DNA of 64,000 nucleotides. Origin: Mycolicibacterium alvei. Its GTDB lineage: Bacteria; Actinomycetota; Actinomycetes; Mycobacteriales; Mycobacteriaceae. Made by a program: the position numbers and the translations under genes. Positions 11,001-21,536 of the stretch are shown here, in pieces. The stretch is taken from positions 930,001-994,000 of the forward strand of contig NZ_AP022565.1 of assembly GCF_010727325.1 (NCBI RefSeq), written 5' to 3'. Numbering within the stretch: the stretch's first letter is position 1; each line of letters opens with the position of its first letter. Under the pieces are notes generated by a model. That model saw nothing but the letters and a program-made list of their open reading frames with translations, did not search any database and was not told the DNA's origin.

Positions 11001-12561
11001 AGTAGTCATACAACAGACGTGAACGCTTCGACAGCACCGCGACGGGAGTATCTGTCCCCATCGAACCGAGCGGCTCACCTCCCGACGCCGCCATGGGCGT
11101 CAGCAGGATGCGCAGTTCCTCTTCGGTGTACCCGAAGGCGATCTGTCGCCGGACCACCGACTCGTGATTCGGTTGGAACCGGGGCCGCGCGGGTAACGTG
11201 CCGAGATCCAGCAGTCCGGCATGAAGCCACTCACCGTAGGGTTCGGCCGCGGCCAGCTGCTCCTTGATCTCATCGTCTCCGATGATGCGTCCGGCGGCGG
11301 TGTCGACCAGGAACATCTTCCCGGGCTGCAAGCGGCCCTTGGCGACGATCTGGCCCGACGGCACGTCCAGCACACCACTTTCACTGGCCAGGATGATCCG
11401 GTCGTCGACTGTGCGCCACCAGCGTCCCGGCCGTAAACCGTTGCGGTCCAATACGGCCCCCACCACGGTGCCGTCGGTGAACGTGACGCAGGCCGGCCCG
11501 TCCCACGGCTCCATCAGCGAGGCGTGGAACTTCCAGAACGCCCGCTCGGCGGTATCCATCGTGGTGGCGTTCTGCCACGCCTCCGGGATCATCATGAGCA
11601 CGGCATGCGGCAGGCTGCGCCCGCCCAGGTGCAGCAGCTCGAGCACCTCGTCGAAGGATGCCGAATCGGAGGCGTCCGGGGTGCAGATCGGCGATAACCG
11701 GCTCAGGTCACCGGGAATCCGGGTGCTGGCAAGTAGCGCCTCCCGGGCGTGCATGCGGTTGCGGTTTCCGCGCACGGTGTTGATCTCCCCGTTGTGCGCC
11801 ACGAACCGGAACGGATGGGCCAGTGGCCAGGACGGGAAAGTGTTCGTGGAGAACCGGCTGTGCACGATCGCGATCGCGCTCATGCAACGCTCGTCGCGCA
11901 GGTCCGGAAAATATTGCGGCAGCTGCATTGTCGTCAACATGCCCTTGTAGACGATGGTCCGGCTGGACAGCGACGCGAAATAGACCGCGTCGACCCCCGC
12001 GCCCTGTTCGGCCCGCTTGCGCAGCGGGTAGACCCTGCGGTCGAGCTCGATACCGGCCGCCCGGACGCCGTCGCGCGCCGGGGCCGCGACGAACAGTTGC
12101 GCCATGTGCGGCATACAGCCCAGCGCCGTCAAACCGATACCGGCGCCGTCCGGGTCGACCGGTACCGCCCGCCAGCCGAGGACCTCGAGGCCTTCCTCGC
12201 AGGCCAACGCCTCGATGCGGGCACAGGCGGCACTCCGCGCATCCAGGTCCTGTGGCAGGAAACAGATGCCCGCGGCGAAGGTGTGACTGCCATCGGCGGC
12301 AGGCCCCGGCAGGTCGAAATCGACCACATCGCGCAGCAGCTCGATCGGCAGTTGCAGCAGGATGCCGGCACCATCGCCGCTGTTGGGCTCGGCGCCGGCG
12401 GCACCTCGATGTTCGAGATGTTCCAGCGCGGTCAGACCGTCGGAGACGATGCCGTGGGAGCGGCGGCCCTGGATATCGGTGATCATGGCCACGCCGCAGG
12501 AATCTGCCTCATTGGCGGGGTCATAGAGCCCCTGCGCATCTGGCAATGCCGAGAACAGCAT
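7996..12561 (-). CDS. gltB: Glutamate synthase large subunit
   Basis: GltB makes two glutamates from glutamine and 2-oxoglutarate. The 1521-residue protein begins with a short propeptide; Cys22 in ADSCGVAM is the expected N-terminal nucleophile after processing. The glutaminase domain fills about the first 430 residues. The FMN domain contains the [3Fe-4S] segment [15 protein letters not shown] near residues 1131-1145, and a beta-helix GXGXG-type domain closes the protein. ATG 12561 is preceded by GGAGG 9 bases upstream; the frame is open to 12609 but lacks a comparable site. The operon is gltB-gltD. In M. tuberculosis gltBD lies elsewhere (Rv3859c/Rv3858c, from memory). Confidence 0.97.
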   Translation of the reverse strand: MLFSALPDAQGLYDPANEADSCGVAMITDIQGRRSHGIVSDGLTALEHLEHRGAAGAEPNSGDGAGILLQLPIELLRDVVDFDLPGPAADGSHTFAAGICFLPQDLDARSAACARIEALACEEGLEVLGWRAVPVDPDGAGIGLTALGCMPHMAQLFVAAPARDGVRAAGIELDRRVYPLRKRAEQGAGVDAVYFASLSSRTIVYKGMLTTMQLPQYFPDLRDERCMSAIAIVHSRFSTNTFPSWPLAHPFRFVAHNGEINTVRGNRNRMHAREALLASTRIPGDLSRLSPICTPDASDSASFDEVLELLHLGGRSLPHAVLMMIPEAWQNATTMDTAERAFWKFHASLMEPWDGPACVTFTDGTVVGAVLDRNGLRPGRWWRTVDDRIILASESGVLDVPSGQIVAKGRLQPGKMFLVDTAAGRIIGDDEIKEQLAAAEPYGEWLHAGLLDLGTLPARPRFQPNHESVVRRQIAFGYTEEELRILLTPMAASGGEPLGSMGTDTPVAVLSKRSRLLYDYFVELFAQVTNPPLDAIREEVVTSMARVMGPEQNLLEPTAASCRQIVLRWPVLDNDELGKIVRINDDGEHPGLRTTVLRSLYDVERGGEALAEALDDLQLRATEAIAKGARTLVISDRDSDHTRAPVPSLLAVSAVHHHLVRTKERTKVALVVESGDAREVHHIAMLIGYGAAAVNPYLAFESIEDLIREGELTGIETATAVRNYVKALGKGVVKVMSKMGISTVASYTAAQVFEAIGLSRDVVDEYFTGTTSQLGGVGLDVLAEEVKLRHRRAYPENPTERVHRRLEVGGEYAFRREGELHLFTPEVVFLLQHSTRAGRRDVFAKYSEEVDRLSREGGTLRGLFEFKQGLRPPVPLDEVEPVESIVSRFNTGAMSYGSISAEAHETMAIAMNNLGGRSNSGEGGEDVDRLYDPQRRSAVKQVASGRFGVTSDYLVNATDIQIKMAQGAKPGEGGQLPGYKVYPNIAKTRHSTPGVGLISPPPHHDIYSIEDLAQLIHDLKNANADARIHVKLVSSVGVGTVAAGVSKAHADVVLISGHDGGTGAAPLTSLKHAGAPWEIGLADTQQTLVLNGLRDRITVQCDGGMRSARDVIVATLLGAEEFGFATAPLVVAGCIMMRVCHLDTCPVGVATQNPELRARFNGKPEFVENFFTFIAEDIRRYLAELGFRSIDEAVGHAEVLDTDPGVAHWKSRGLDLSPVFEVPTDAHGNITQRRRVRGQEHGLEQALDRTLIQLAEGALEDAHPVRLELPVRNVNRTVGTLLGSEVTRRYGAAGLPDNTIHVTLTGSAGQSIGAFLPPGVTLDLIGDANDYVGKGLSGGRVIVRPPDDVLFLPEDNVIAGNTLLYGATSGEAFLRGRVGERFCARNSGALSVVEGVGDHACEYMTGGRVVILGKTGRNLAAGMSGGIAFVLGLDPARVNTEMVELQQLEAEDLVWLHDVVADHARHTGSTLASSILADWPRRSAQFTKVMPTDYQRVLQATRMAKAEGRDVDSAIMEASRG

Positions 12562-12623
12562 TTGATCGCACCTCCGCAAGTCCGGAACGTCCTGGTCCCG
12601 GGACTGCACCGGCCCGAATTCTC

Positions 12624-12629
12624 AGTGTA
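12624..12629 (-). promoter_or_regulatory. Possible -10 element for gltBD
   Basis: TACACT on the minus strand fits the mycobacterial TANNNT -10 pattern and lies about 60 bases before the gltB start, in the gap between gltB and the DUF2752 gene. No good -35 was seen. Weak evidence from pattern alone. Confidence 0.3.
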
Positions 12630-12643
12630 TCAGCGCAGGTCGG

Positions 12644-13060
12644 CTACTCCTGAGCGATCAAGGTCGGGACCAGCGGGAAGCCCGGCAGGTTCCGCACCAC
12701 CGTCCAGAGCGCCAGGGTGAGCACAATCGTGACCACCGCAGGCACCGGGAACAGCGCCTTGCCCAGCCGCCACCGGACCAGCATCCACACGATGAGGACC
12801 GGGAGACCGACAAGGGCGAATACGTTGTCGACGACCGCTGCGCCCACGTCACCGTGCAGCAGATCGTGGGTCATCCGCAGGCCACCGCAGGCCGGGCAGT
12901 TCCACCCGGTCAGGGCCTTGAACGGGCAACCTGGGAAAAGGAAACCGGGACCGTGCGGATCGGCCACACCGGTATAGGTCAACGCGCCAGCACCGAGCAC
13001 TCCCGCGGCCAGCAGTGACAACCGTCCCGCCGGCGTGGAGGTCAGGCCGTTAGGCTCCAT
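12644..13060 (-). CDS. DUF2752 membrane protein
   Basis: A 138-residue membrane protein with the DUF2752 hallmark: CPFKALTGWNCPACGGLRM, in which paired cysteines and GG precede a helix. About three or four hydrophobic helices are visible. ATG 13060 (MEPNGLTS) overlaps the upstream TM2 gene stop by 11 bases, which argues for coupled translation; a longer frame reaches 13093. DUF2752 genes are often beside TM2-domain genes, as here. The CPACGG motif could bind metal or be a thiol site; the function is unknown. Confidence 0.82.
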   Translation of the reverse strand: MEPNGLTSTPAGRLSLLAAGVLGAGALTYTGVADPHGPGFLFPGCPFKALTGWNCPACGGLRMTHDLLHGDVGAAVVDNVFALVGLPVLIVWMLVRWRLGKALFPVPAVVTIVLTLALWTVVRNLPGFPLVPTLIAQE

Positions 13061-13445
13061 CGCGCAGCGGACGTCCGTACGGGTCGCGGACACTGCCGGT
13101 GAGGATCAGGATCGCGTCGATGAGCCCCCAGATGACGGCGCCGATACCGCAGGTGGCCAGACCCACGATCAACTGAGCGACGCCCAAACCGGTCTGGCCC
13201 AGGTAGATCCGCCCGATGCCCACGAACCCGAACAGGCCGACCAACTGCAGCAGCCCGGCAACCACCTTGGATTTGTCGGAGAGGGGTTCACCGGTGACCG
13301 GATGACGACCAAACGGCGCGCTCGGATCCACGTAGGTCGGCGGATACGGCGGATACGCCGGTGGCGGCGGATATCCCGCGGGTGGAGGGAAGCCGGCCGG
13401 CGGCGGGAAATCCGACGGGCCTCCGGACTGCGACGGATCGGTCAT
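13050..13445 (-). CDS. TM2 domain-containing protein
   Basis: A 131-residue protein. Residues 14-45 are a proline/tyrosine repeat region (FPPPAG, YPPPP). Residues 57-115 form the TM2 domain: two helices around a GxGRIYLGQTGLGVAQL turn, followed by GAVIWGLIDAILI. It is coupled to the DUF2752 gene downstream (11-base overlap). It lies 27 bases after the lgt stop and may be the last part of the trp-lgt transcript. TM2 proteins have no single known role in bacteria. Confidence 0.85.
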   Translation of the reverse strand: MTDPSQSGGPSDFPPPAGFPPPAGYPPPPAYPPYPPTYVDPSAPFGRHPVTGEPLSDKSKVVAGLLQLVGLFGFVGIGRIYLGQTGLGVAQLIVGLATCGIGAVIWGLIDAILILTGSVRDPYGRPLRDGA

Positions 13446-13472
13446 ACAGCCAGGATGCCAGAGTGTGGATCG

Positions 13473-15830
13473 TTACCGGTTACGGCGGAACCAGCGACGC
13501 ACCCGACCGCCCTGCTCCGCAGGTTCGGGCTCATCCGCAACCGCGTCCCCGGGCTCATCGTCCGATTGTTCGTCGGATTCGTCGTCCGCATCAGCCTGCT
13601 CGGCAGCCCCAGACTCCACGTCACCGTCGGTCTGGTCCCCCCCATCCGCAGGTGCGTCGTCAGCCGTGGCCTCGACTTCCTCAGCCGCATCGCCAGCCGC
13701 CTCGGCCTCGGATTCGTCCTCGACGTCGTCTGCCACTTCGGAGTCCGCCTCATCACCTGAGACCTCGTCGGCCGCTTCATCGGGCTCAGCCTCGGGCTCG
13801 GTGGGCTCAGCGTCTTCGTCAGCATCCGGCGATTCGACAGGCTCGGCCGCCTCGTCGTCGTCCTCGGACTCGGCTTCCGTCTGCGCATCATCGGAGTCGA
13901 CCTCGACGGCCTCTCCGGCGGGCTCCGATTCGTCCTCGTCGTCGTCTGGTGCTGCGGCGTCGGCCTCATCGACCTCATCGGTCATCGCCTCGGCGTCGGC
14001 ATCGTCAGTCGGGGCCACAACCTCTTCCGCGGCAACCTCTTCGACGGCGTCGGCCGATTCAGTCTCAGGCTCGTCTTCGGTAGCCGTGGACTCCTCGTCG
14101 GTGGCCGGTTCTGGCTCCTCGGTGGACTGCTCGGCTCCGGCTTCCCCTGCTTCTGTGTCGTCCGCCTCGACGGTTGCGTCTACCGGGGCCTCAACCTCAT
14201 CGACAACCTCGTCGGCATCAACCGGTTCGTCGGGCTCAGCATCCGCACCGGCATCGGCCTCTGCCTCCGATTCAGCGGTATCGGCATCGACCGCTGCTTC
14301 TTGGTCGGCGTTCTCGTCGTCGGTGACTTCCTCGGATTCGGCTCCCGGCTCGCCTTCAGCGGTGTCGGAATCACCGACCTCTTCGACGGACTCCTCGTCG
14401 ACGTCAGCGTCAGGTTCGGCGGTCTCGTCAGCCGCTTCCTCAGAATCTTCCGCCGCGTCGCCGTCGGCGTCGTCAGCTACCAGTGCTTCAGCATCGACCG
14501 ATTCGTCGTCAACCTCGGCTTCGGCTTCAGCCGCCTCGGGTTCCTCGGCCACGTCTGCTTCGGCATCCACCGACTCGAGGGACTCAGCCTCCTCGCCGTC
14601 TTCGCTCTCGTCTTCGGTCTCGGCGGCGACTTCCTCGGCCTCGGCTTCAGCGTCAGCGGCCTCAGATTCGGCGGTTTCCTCGGATTCGGGTTCCGCCTCG
14701 TCTTCGACCTCTTCCGATTCGCCGTCCGCACCTTCGGACTCGTCGGAATCCTTGTCGATCGCCTTCAGATCAATTGCCGCGGCCGCTTCGGCGCCGTCGT
14801 CCTCGCTGGCACCGACCTCGTCCGGATGCATGTGGTCGGCATCCTCGGCGTCCTCGTCATCGTCTTGTCCCGCCGCCGATGCAGCCGCGACAACGCCGGT
14901 CGTGGCGGCCGCCGCAACGAGTTCCTCACCAAACTCGTCGAATGCCGATTCATCCTCTTCGTCATCGGGCTTGCCCACCAAGGTCGCCGGGTCTTCCCGC
15001 CCCCTGGTCGCCAGCATGATGTAGACGACAGCGCCGATGAATACGAACGTCGAGGTGAAGGTGTTGACGCGGATACCGGCGAATTCGGTTGCCGGATCGC
15101 TGCGCATCAATTCGACGAGGAATCGGCCTGCGCAGTAGCCGGCCACGTACAGCGCGAACAGCCGGCCGTGGCCGAGTTTGAACTTCCGGTCTGCCCAAAT
15201 GAGCAGCGCGAAAATCAGTAGGTTCCACAGCAACTCGTACAGGAAGGTCGGATGTACGACCCGCAGGACCTCACCGGTCGACACCCCGTTGAGATCGTCG
15301 ACGACACCGAGGGAGTTCACCCGTTTGTAGATCTCCAGGCCCCACGGCAGTGTGGTGTCGCCCCCGTACAACTCTTGGTTGAAGTAATTTCCGAGCCGGC
15401 CGATGGCCTGAGCCAAGATGATTCCCGGAGCGATTGCGTCGCCGAAGGCCGGCAGCGGAATCCCACGCGAACGGCAACCGATCCAGGCTCCGACACCGCC
15501 GAGGGCGACGGCGCCCCAGATTCCCAGACCGCCCTGCCAGACCTGGAATGCCGCACCAAGGCCCCTACCGGTGGGCCCGAAATACGTGGACCAGTCCGTC
15601 ATCACGTGGTAGAGCCGGCCACCGATGAGCCCGAAAGGCACTGCCCACAAGGCGATGTCGTAGATGACGCCGGCTTGCCCGCCCCGCGCTTGCCAACGCC
15701 GGTCGCCGATGATGAGCGCTGCGATGATGCCGACGATGATGCACAGCGCATACGCGCGGACCGGTACCGGCCCCAGATGCCAGACTCCCTGCGACGGGCT
15801 GGGCAAATACGCGAGCACGGTAGTGGTCAA
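13473..15830 (-). CDS. lgt: Prolipoprotein diacylglyceryl transferase with very long acidic C-terminal tail
   Basis: Lgt moves diacylglycerol from phosphatidylglycerol to the lipobox cysteine of prelipoproteins in the plasma membrane. Residues 1-275 are the enzyme, with seven likely helices, [13 protein letters not shown] at 144-156 and HPTFLYE at 193-199. The rest, about 510 residues, is a low-complexity tail dominated by Glu, Asp and Ala, ending in a basic WFRRNR. Typical Lgt is 260-290 residues; mycobacterial forms have tails, but at 785 residues this one is extreme. TTG 15830 overlaps the trpA stop as TTGA. GTG four codons later is an alternative start. The tail should be cytoplasmic; its function is not known. 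Confidence 0.95.
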   Translation of the reverse strand: MTTTVLAYLPSPSQGVWHLGPVPVRAYALCIIVGIIAALIIGDRRWQARGGQAGVIYDIALWAVPFGLIGGRLYHVMTDWSTYFGPTGRGLGAAFQVWQGGLGIWGAVALGGVGAWIGCRSRGIPLPAFGDAIAPGIILAQAIGRLGNYFNQELYGGDTTLPWGLEIYKRVNSLGVVDDLNGVSTGEVLRVVHPTFLYELLWNLLIFALLIWADRKFKLGHGRLFALYVAGYCAGRFLVELMRSDPATEFAGIRVNTFTSTFVFIGAVVYIMLATRGREDPATLVGKPDDEEDESAFDEFGEELVAAAATTGVVAAASAAGQDDDEDAEDADHMHPDEVGASEDDGAEAAAAIDLKAIDKDSDESEGADGESEEVEDEAEPESEETAESEAADAEAEAEEVAAETEDESEDGEEAESLESVDAEADVAEEPEAAEAEAEVDDESVDAEALVADDADGDAAEDSEEAADETAEPDADVDEESVEEVGDSDTAEGEPGAESEEVTDDENADQEAAVDADTAESEAEADAGADAEPDEPVDADEVVDEVEAPVDATVEADDTEAGEAGAEQSTEEPEPATDEESTATEDEPETESADAVEEVAAEEVVAPTDDADAEAMTDEVDEADAAAPDDDEDESEPAGEAVEVDSDDAQTEAESEDDDEAAEPVESPDADEDAEPTEPEAEPDEAADEVSGDEADSEVADDVEDESEAEAAGDAAEEVEATADDAPADGGDQTDGDVESGAAEQADADDESDEQSDDEPGDAVADEPEPAEQGGRVRRWFRRNR
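13476..15005 (-). other. Low-complexity acidic coding segment (Lgt tail)
   Basis: This part of lgt encodes about 510 residues built mostly from Glu, Asp, Ala, Ser and Val in short irregular runs such as [13 protein letters not shown]. There is no strict period and no recognisable domain. Codons are mainly GAG/GAC/GCC/TCC, which keeps the other five frames largely open and produces long serine/arginine-rich antisense frames. The frame stays intact throughout, so the tail is probably translated. Confidence 0.85.
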
Positions 15831-16615
15831 GCTGAAATCCTCTGCCTAACGCCGTTGGCCAGTTCTTCGGTGAGTCGACGAAGGGCGTCCAACCCCTCGC
15901 CCAGTGCCGAGACGAGTGCTGATCCGACGATGACGCCGTCGGCATAGGCGCCGATCTCGGCGGCCTGCGCCCCCGATCGCACACCCAACCCAACCCCGAC
16001 CGGGATATCGGATACTTCCCTGACGCGCCGTACCAGTTGCGGGGCCGCGTTCGAGACCACGTCACGTGCTCCGGTGACGCCCATTGTCGATGCGGCGTAG
16101 ACAAATCCGCGCGAAGCGTTCGCTGTCGCCGCGAGCCGTTCCGGCGTCGAGGAGGGGGCGACCACGAAGATCCGGTCGAGATCGTGCGCCTCGGATGCGT
16201 CGAACCAGTCGTCGGCTTCCTCGGGGATCAGATCCGGGGTGATCAGTCCGTATCCACCAGCCGATGCAAGGTCGCGGGCAAACGTGTCAACACCCTTGCG
16301 CAGCACCGGGTTCCAGTAGGTCATCACCACGGCGCGGCCACCAGCGTTGCTGATTGCCTCGACCGCGGCCAAGGTGTCCCGCACCCGCACCCCGCCGGCC
16401 AGCGCGGCTTCGGTGGCGGCGGCGATCGTCGGTCCGTCCATCCCTGGGTCCGAGTACGGCACACCGACCTCGACGAGGTCGCAACCGGATTCGACGAGCG
16501 CCGTCATCGCCGCAATCGAGGTCTGCACGTCCGGGAACCCGGTCGGTAGGTAACCGATCAGCGCGGCGCGGTTCTCGGCGCGGCAGCCGTCGAACAACTC
16601 CGCCAGGCGGCTCAT
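15827..16615 (-). CDS. trpA: Tryptophan synthase alpha chain
   Basis: TrpA cleaves indole-3-glycerol phosphate to indole and glyceraldehyde-3-phosphate. The 262-residue TIM barrel has the catalytic Glu49 ([12 protein letters not shown]) and Asp60 (GMDGP) at exactly the enteric positions. It overlaps trpB upstream by 4 bases (ATGA) and lgt downstream by 4 bases (TTGA), so all three are translationally coupled. It channels indole to TrpB in the alpha2-beta2 complex. Confidence 0.97.
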   Translation of the reverse strand: MSRLAELFDGCRAENRAALIGYLPTGFPDVQTSIAAMTALVESGCDLVEVGVPYSDPGMDGPTIAAATEAALAGGVRVRDTLAAVEAISNAGGRAVVMTYWNPVLRKGVDTFARDLASAGGYGLITPDLIPEEADDWFDASEAHDLDRIFVVAPSSTPERLAATANASRGFVYAASTMGVTGARDVVSNAAPQLVRRVREVSDIPVGVGLGVRSGAQAAEIGAYADGVIVGSALVSALGEGLDALRRLTEELANGVRQRISA

Positions 16616-17877
16616 CCCACGCTCCCCTCATCGAGCAGTCCGAACCACTTGGCCGCCGTCTCGACGTCCTTGTCACCACGCCCGGACAAGTTCACCACGA
16701 TGATCGATCCACTGCCCAGTTCCGGCCCCAGCTTGAGCGCGCCGGCCACCGCGTGCGCCGATTCGATCGCCGGGATGATGCCCTCGCGACGGCACAGTAG
16801 CGAGAACGCGTCCATCGCCTCGGTATCGGTGACCGGTCGGTACTCGGCACGGCCGGCGTCTTTGAGGAATGCATGCTCGGGTCCGACGCCCGGGTAGTCC
16901 AAACCGGCCGAGATGGAATGCGACTCGATCGTCTGGCCGTCGTCGTCTTGCAACAGGTAGGAGAACGATCCCTGGAACGCGCCCGGCGAACCGCCGGTGA
17001 AGGTCGCAGCGTGGCGCCCCGTCTCCACGCCGTCGCCCGCGGCCTCGAAACCGATCAACCGCACCGCCGGGTCGTCGATGAACGCGTGGAACGCGCCGAT
17101 GGCGTTCGAGCCGCCGCCGACGCACGCGGCGACCGCGTCGGGCAACCGGCCGGCCTGATCGAGGATCTGCGCCCTGGCCTCCATGCCGATGATCCGCTGA
17201 AAATCACGCACCATCACCGGGAACGGATGCGGACCGGCCGCCGTTCCGAAGCAGTAGTAGGTGTCCTCGGCGTTCGTCACCCAGTCCCGGAAGGCTTCGT
17301 TGATCGCGTCCTTGAGGGTTTTGGATCCGGCCTCGACCGAGACCACGGTCGCGCCGAGCAGTCGCATGCGCGCGACGTTGAGGGCCTGCCGGGCGGTGTC
17401 CACCGCGCCCATGTAGATGATGCATTCCAGACCGAGCAGCGCACACGCCGTCGCGGTGGCCACGCCGTGCTGCCCGGCGCCGGTCTCGGCGATGACTCGG
17501 GTCTTGCCCATTTGCCGCGCCAGCAGCGCCTGCCCAAGAACGTTGTTGATCTTGTGAGAACCGGTGTGGTTCAGGTCTTCTCGCTTGAGGAAGATGCGGG
17601 CACCACCGGCGTACTCGGATAGTCGGGCGGCTTCGTACAGCGGCGAGGGCCGGCCGCTGTAGTGGCGCTGCAGACGGTCGAGCTCGTCGAGGAAGGATTG
17701 ATCGCCGCGGGACTTCTCGTAGGCCGCGGTGACCTCTTCGATCACCGCCATCAGCGCCTCGGGTACCAACCGTCCACCGTAGGGACCGAAGTGACCCCGA
17801 GCGTCGGGATCATGAACGGTGGGTTCGGCAATGCCTGCGCTGGAACGGGGCAACTCCGGCCCCGCGAGATCCGCCAT
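16612..17877 (-). CDS. trpB: Tryptophan synthase beta chain
   Basis: TrpB condenses indole with serine using pyridoxal phosphate. The 421-residue product shows HTGSHKINN with the PLP lysine at residue 109, the substrate loop [12 protein letters not shown], and the phosphate-binding GGGSNA. ATG 17877 is preferred over the adjacent TTG 17880. It begins 38 bases after trpC and overlaps trpA. The N-terminal extension of about 20 residues before GHFGPYGGR is normal for actinobacteria. Confidence 0.97.
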   Translation of the reverse strand: MADLAGPELPRSSAGIAEPTVHDPDARGHFGPYGGRLVPEALMAVIEEVTAAYEKSRGDQSFLDELDRLQRHYSGRPSPLYEAARLSEYAGGARIFLKREDLNHTGSHKINNVLGQALLARQMGKTRVIAETGAGQHGVATATACALLGLECIIYMGAVDTARQALNVARMRLLGATVVSVEAGSKTLKDAINEAFRDWVTNAEDTYYCFGTAAGPHPFPVMVRDFQRIIGMEARAQILDQAGRLPDAVAACVGGGSNAIGAFHAFIDDPAVRLIGFEAAGDGVETGRHAATFTGGSPGAFQGSFSYLLQDDDGQTIESHSISAGLDYPGVGPEHAFLKDAGRAEYRPVTDTEAMDAFSLLCRREGIIPAIESAHAVAGALKLGPELGSGSIIVVNLSGRGDKDVETAAKWFGLLDEGSVG

Positions 17878-17914
17878 CAATGTGCCTTTTCGTGCGAGCG
17901 GCTCATCGCCTGGT

Positions 17915-18733
17915 TCAGCGAGCCGGTTTCGGGCAGGACGGGTGCGTACCGGCGGTAACCAGATCGGCGACCGCGGTCCGGGGATCCCCGCTGGTCACCA
18001 GTCCCTCACCGACCAGTACGGCATCGGCACCCGCACCGGCGTACGCCAGCAGGTCAGCGGTTCCACGTATTCCGGACTCCGCGACGCGGATGACATTGCT
18101 GGGCAGCCCTGGAGCGATCCGGGCGAAGCAATCCCGGTCGACGGTCAGCGTCTTGAGGTCGCGGGCATTGACACCGATGACCTTGGCACCGGCTTGCAAC
18201 GCCCGGTCGGCCTCTTCTTCGGTATGCACCTCCACCAGAGCCGTCATCCCAAGGGATTCCGTGCGCTCCAGCAGCGATTCCAACACCGGTTGCTCCAGCG
18301 CCGCCACAATGAGCAGCAGCAGGTCTGCGCCGTGCGCCCGGGCTTCATGAATCTGGTATGGCTTGACGATAAAGTCCTTGCGCAACAACGGAATTGACAC
18401 CGCAGCCCGCACCGCGTCCAAGTCGTCCAGCGAGCCGTTGAACCTGCGCTGCTCGGTGAGCACACTGATCGCCCGCGCACCACCGGCTTCGTAGGCCTGC
18501 GCCAGGTGGGCCGGGTCGGCGATATGGGCCAGCTCGCCCCGCGACGGACTCGCTCGCTTCACCTCGGCGATCACGGCAATTCCCGGTTCGCGCAACGCAG
18601 CCATCACGTTGAGCGGTGCAGGTGCATCCTGGGCTCGCGCCTTGATTTCAGCCAGGCTGACGATGGCCTCGCGAGCGGCTACGTCGGCGCGGACTCCCTC
18701 GATGATGGAGTCGAGCACTGTCGCCGCACTCAT
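17915..18733 (-). CDS. trpC: Indole-3-glycerol phosphate synthase
   Basis: TrpC closes the ring of CdRP to give indole-3-glycerol phosphate. The 272 residues form a single-function TIM barrel with [12 protein letters not shown] (catalytic Lys), LLRKDFIV, and [10 protein letters not shown] near the C-terminal half. ATG 18733 matches the family start; the frame is open upstream to 18886 without similarity. There is no fused TrpF domain, so phosphoribosylanthranilate isomerase must come from elsewhere, most likely HisA/PriA at 26979-27713. Confidence 0.97.
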   Translation of the reverse strand: MSAATVLDSIIEGVRADVAAREAIVSLAEIKARAQDAPAPLNVMAALREPGIAVIAEVKRASPSRGELAHIADPAHLAQAYEAGGARAISVLTEQRRFNGSLDDLDAVRAAVSIPLLRKDFIVKPYQIHEARAHGADLLLLIVAALEQPVLESLLERTESLGMTALVEVHTEEEADRALQAGAKVIGVNARDLKTLTVDRDCFARIAPGLPSNVIRVAESGIRGTADLLAYAGAGADAVLVGEGLVTSGDPRTAVADLVTAGTHPSCPKPAR

Positions 18734-18816
18734 CGCCCGTCGGTTCCTCTCTGGTGCCTCCGGGCCGGTCCCGGTTGCCCTCCCAGGAAGGGTAGCCGCC
18801 GCCACACCTTCACCAT

Positions 18817-19437
18817 TCACCGGCCCTGACTGTCCGGATCGCCACCGTCGCCGGTCGGATCCTGACCTTCGTCCAACGCATCCCACAGCATTCGCTCCGA
18901 CATCGGCTCATCGCCTCCGTCCGCCCTCGCCGCCTCACGCCGCGCCGCAGGTGCGGCGTAGCGGCCGGCAATCCCGCGCTTGGCACTGTTGGCCGACCGC
19001 ATCAGCAGCACCGCACCGACCAGCGCACACACCGCCGCCACCAGGGTCAGCACGGCGCCCCCGTAGGAGCGACTGGTCCCGCCCCCGGCTGCGGTCAGCT
19101 GGGAGACCGGAATTACTGCCAGGTCAGCAGCCCGCTGTGCCACATCCTTGATCACCCACAGGCCGATCCCCAGGTACCCCATCCCGGCGCTGGCCGCGGC
19201 GATCAGCAGAGCCAGCAACCGTAGCGCCCAGCCATGCAAGGCCAGCACCGCGACCGCGGCCGCCAGCACCAGCAACGCCAGCGGGATCAAAGCCGTCGAC
19301 CAGGATGCCCCCGTCAACGCCGTGGCCTTCGGCTGGCCCAGCCCGTCGAACGACGTCACCGAGACCCAGGTCATCCGCGACGCGACCCACAGCGCCACCG
19401 CCGCGACGACGAACAGCGCCTGCGCCACCCGGATCAC
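18817..19437 (-). CDS. Trp-operon associated membrane protein (TIGR02234 family)
   Basis: A 206-residue membrane protein with four hydrophobic spans (about 1-20, 45-65, 70-95, 125-145) and a polar charged C-terminus. This family is found almost only between trpE and trpC in actinobacteria, the position seen here. Its GTG start overlaps the trpE stop as GTGA. The first loop has the family-type [15 protein letters not shown]. No biochemical role is established; tryptophan or anthranilate transport, or operon-linked membrane regulation, would be speculation. Confidence 0.85.
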   Translation of the reverse strand: MIRVAQALFVVAAVALWVASRMTWVSVTSFDGLGQPKATALTGASWSTALIPLALLVLAAAVAVLALHGWALRLLALLIAAASAGMGYLGIGLWVIKDVAQRAADLAVIPVSQLTAAGGGTSRSYGGAVLTLVAAVCALVGAVLLMRSANSAKRGIAGRYAAPAARREAARADGGDEPMSERMLWDALDEGQDPTGDGGDPDSQGR

Positions 19438-20963
19438 GGCTCGGCCAAGGTGTCGGCGGCGGCAATGGCATTGAGCACGGCTTTCGCCTTGTTCGCCGAT
19501 TCGTTGTACTCGTAGGGGCCGTTGGAATCGGCCACGACACCCCCGCCGGCCTGCACATAGGCCGTGCCGTCACGCATCAGTGCGGTCCGGATGGCGATCG
19601 CGAAATCGGCATTGCCCGCGAAGTCCAGGTAGCCCAACACTCCGCCGTAGAGGCCGCGCCGGGTCATTTCGACCTCCTCGATCAACTCCATGGCCCGCAC
19701 CTTGGGTGCGCCTGACAAGGTGCCGGCCGGGAAACATGCCGTCACCGCATCCAGTGCGGTCTTGCCTTCCGCCAGCTCCCCGGTCACCGTGGACACCAGG
19801 TGCATCACATGGCTGTAGCGCTCGATGTGGCTGTAATCCTCGACCCGAACAGTGCCCGGACGGCACACCCGCCCCAGATCGTTGCGGCCGAGGTCAACCA
19901 GCATCAGGTGTTCGGCGCGTTCCTTCTCGTCGGCCAGCAGTTCCTTTTCCAGCAGGACGTCTTCTTCCTCGGTGGTGCCGCGCCACCGAGTGCCGGCGAT
20001 CGGGTGGGTGGTGGCTCGGCCCTCTTTCACCGTGACCAGCGCCTCGGGGCTGGAGCCGACGACCGAGAAGTCCAGTCCGCCATCGGCATCGGGGACGTTG
20101 AGCAGGTACATGTAGGGGCTCGGATTGGTGACCCGCAGCATCCGGTAGACATCAATCGGATCGGCGGCGGTATCCATCTCGAACCGCTGCGACGGCACCA
20201 CCTGGAAGGCTTCGCCGGCCTCGATGTCACCGACCAGTTTCTCGACGATCGCCGAGTACTCCTCCACCGTGCGCTGCGCGCGGTGATCGGGCTGCGGCCG
20301 GCTGAACGTCGCCACCGTGGACGGCAGCGGCTGGCCGAGCGCGGCGGTCATCACATCCAGCCGGGCCACGGCATCGTCATAGGCCTCGTCGACGCGCTCA
20401 TCGGTGCCGTTCCAGTTCACTGCGTTGGCGATCAGGGTGATGGTGCCCTCGTGGTGGTCGACGGCGGCGATATCGGTGGCCAGTAGCAGCACCATGTCCG
20501 GCAGGCCCAGATCGTCGACGGTGAGCTCCGGCAGCCGTTCCAGCCGTCGCACCATGTCGTAGGCGAAGTAGCCCACCAACCCCGACGACAGCGGCGGCAG
20601 GTCCGGCACCGCCTCGGTCTGCAGCAGATCCAGCGTGGCCCGCAGTGCGGCCAACGGCTCACCGCCGCTGGGCGCATCCTTGGGGGCCGTACCCAGCCAG
20701 ACCGCCTGGTCGTCGCGCACCGTCAGGGCCGAGGGGGCACCGGCGCCGATGAACGACCATCGAGACCACGAACGACCGTTCTCGGCCGATTCCAGCAGGA
20801 ACGTACCGGGACGGTTGGCTGCGAGCTTGCGGTACGCGGACAACGGCGTCTCGCTGTCGGCCAGTACCTTGCGCGTCACCGGTACCACGCGGTGCTCAGC
20901 GGCCAGCGCCCGGAAATCCTCGCGCGATGTCGTGCGGTTGAGGCTGTCGGGGGTGGTTTGCAC
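19434..20963 (-). CDS. trpE: Anthranilate synthase component I
   Basis: TrpE makes anthranilate from chorismate with ammonia from a separate TrpG subunit, not in this window. The 509-residue protein has the N-terminal regulatory LLESAENG motif bound by feedback tryptophan, and the chorismate-binding C-terminal domain ([34 protein letters not shown]). GTG 20963 has GGGAGGA 8 bases upstream; a longer frame to 21032 has no support. It is the first gene of the trp cluster and is divergent from bcp across 62 bases. Confidence 0.96.
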   Translation of the reverse strand: MQTTPDSLNRTTSREDFRALAAEHRVVPVTRKVLADSETPLSAYRKLAANRPGTFLLESAENGRSWSRWSFIGAGAPSALTVRDDQAVWLGTAPKDAPSGGEPLAALRATLDLLQTEAVPDLPPLSSGLVGYFAYDMVRRLERLPELTVDDLGLPDMVLLLATDIAAVDHHEGTITLIANAVNWNGTDERVDEAYDDAVARLDVMTAALGQPLPSTVATFSRPQPDHRAQRTVEEYSAIVEKLVGDIEAGEAFQVVPSQRFEMDTAADPIDVYRMLRVTNPSPYMYLLNVPDADGGLDFSVVGSSPEALVTVKEGRATTHPIAGTRWRGTTEEEDVLLEKELLADEKERAEHLMLVDLGRNDLGRVCRPGTVRVEDYSHIERYSHVMHLVSTVTGELAEGKTALDAVTACFPAGTLSGAPKVRAMELIEEVEMTRRGLYGGVLGYLDFAGNADFAIAIRTALMRDGTAYVQAGGGVVADSNGPYEYNESANKAKAVLNAIAAADTLAEP

Positions 20964-21025
20964 AGACCAATCCTCCCAGATCGACAGAGCAGGACTGGCA
21001 TGCAGACGGCGTAGCGTGAGCGACC

Positions 21026-21490
21026 ATGACACAGATCAGGACCGGTGACACCGCTCCCGACTTCCAACTCCCAGACCAGGCCGGCACGATTCGCACCCTG
21101 ACGAGCCTGCTCGCCGACGGCCCGGTCGTGCTGTTCTTCTATCCGGCGGCGATGACTCCGGGATGCACCAAGGAGGCCTGTCACTTCCGCGATCTGGCCG
21201 GCGAGTTCACTGCCGTCGGGGCGAACCGGGTCGGGATCAGCACCGACCCGGTCACCAAGCAGGCCAAGTTCGCCGACATCCAGAGTTTCGACTACCCGCT
21301 GCTCTCGGACGCCGACGGCAAGGTCGCGGCCCAGTTCGGGGTGAAGCGTGGCCTGCTCGGCAAGCTCATGCCGGTCAAGCGCACCACATTCGTCATCGAC
21401 ACGGAACGCACTGTGCTCGCAGTGATCTCCAGCGAGATCAACATGGACACCCACGCCGACAAGGCACTGGAAGTGCTCAAGTCGCGTTGA
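21026..21490 (+). CDS. bcp: Thioredoxin-dependent thiol peroxidase (BCP-type peroxiredoxin)
   Basis: This 154-residue peroxiredoxin reduces hydroperoxides with electrons from thioredoxin. The active-site segment TPGCTKEAC has the peroxidatic Cys and a second Cys five residues later, the BCP atypical 2-Cys pattern. [14 protein letters not shown] replaces the common YPK with YPA. Bases 21010-21015 (TAGCGT) could be its -10 element. It is the counterpart of M. tuberculosis bcpB, also beside trpE. Confidence 0.93.
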   Translation: MTQIRTGDTAPDFQLPDQAGTIRTLTSLLADGPVVLFFYPAAMTPGCTKEACHFRDLAGEFTAVGANRVGISTDPVTKQAKFADIQSFDYPLLSDADGKVAAQFGVKRGLLGKLMPVKRTTFVIDTERTVLAVISSEINMDTHADKALEVLKSR

Positions 21491-21536
21491 CCGCCCGCAG
21501 CACCGCTGCCATCGATGAGATGAAGGAGTCTTTCGC

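Noticed and set aside
13465..15024. Long serine-rich open frame on the plus strand, opposite lgt
   Set aside because: It mirrors the Glu/Asp/Ala codons of the Lgt tail (GAG, GAC and GCC read backwards stay open). It has no domain, no ribosome site and no separate conservation cue.
18734..18816. Trp attenuator or T-box between the membrane protein gene and trpC
   Set aside because: The 83 bases have no Trp-codon leader, no T-box sequence and no terminator/antiterminator pair that I can see.
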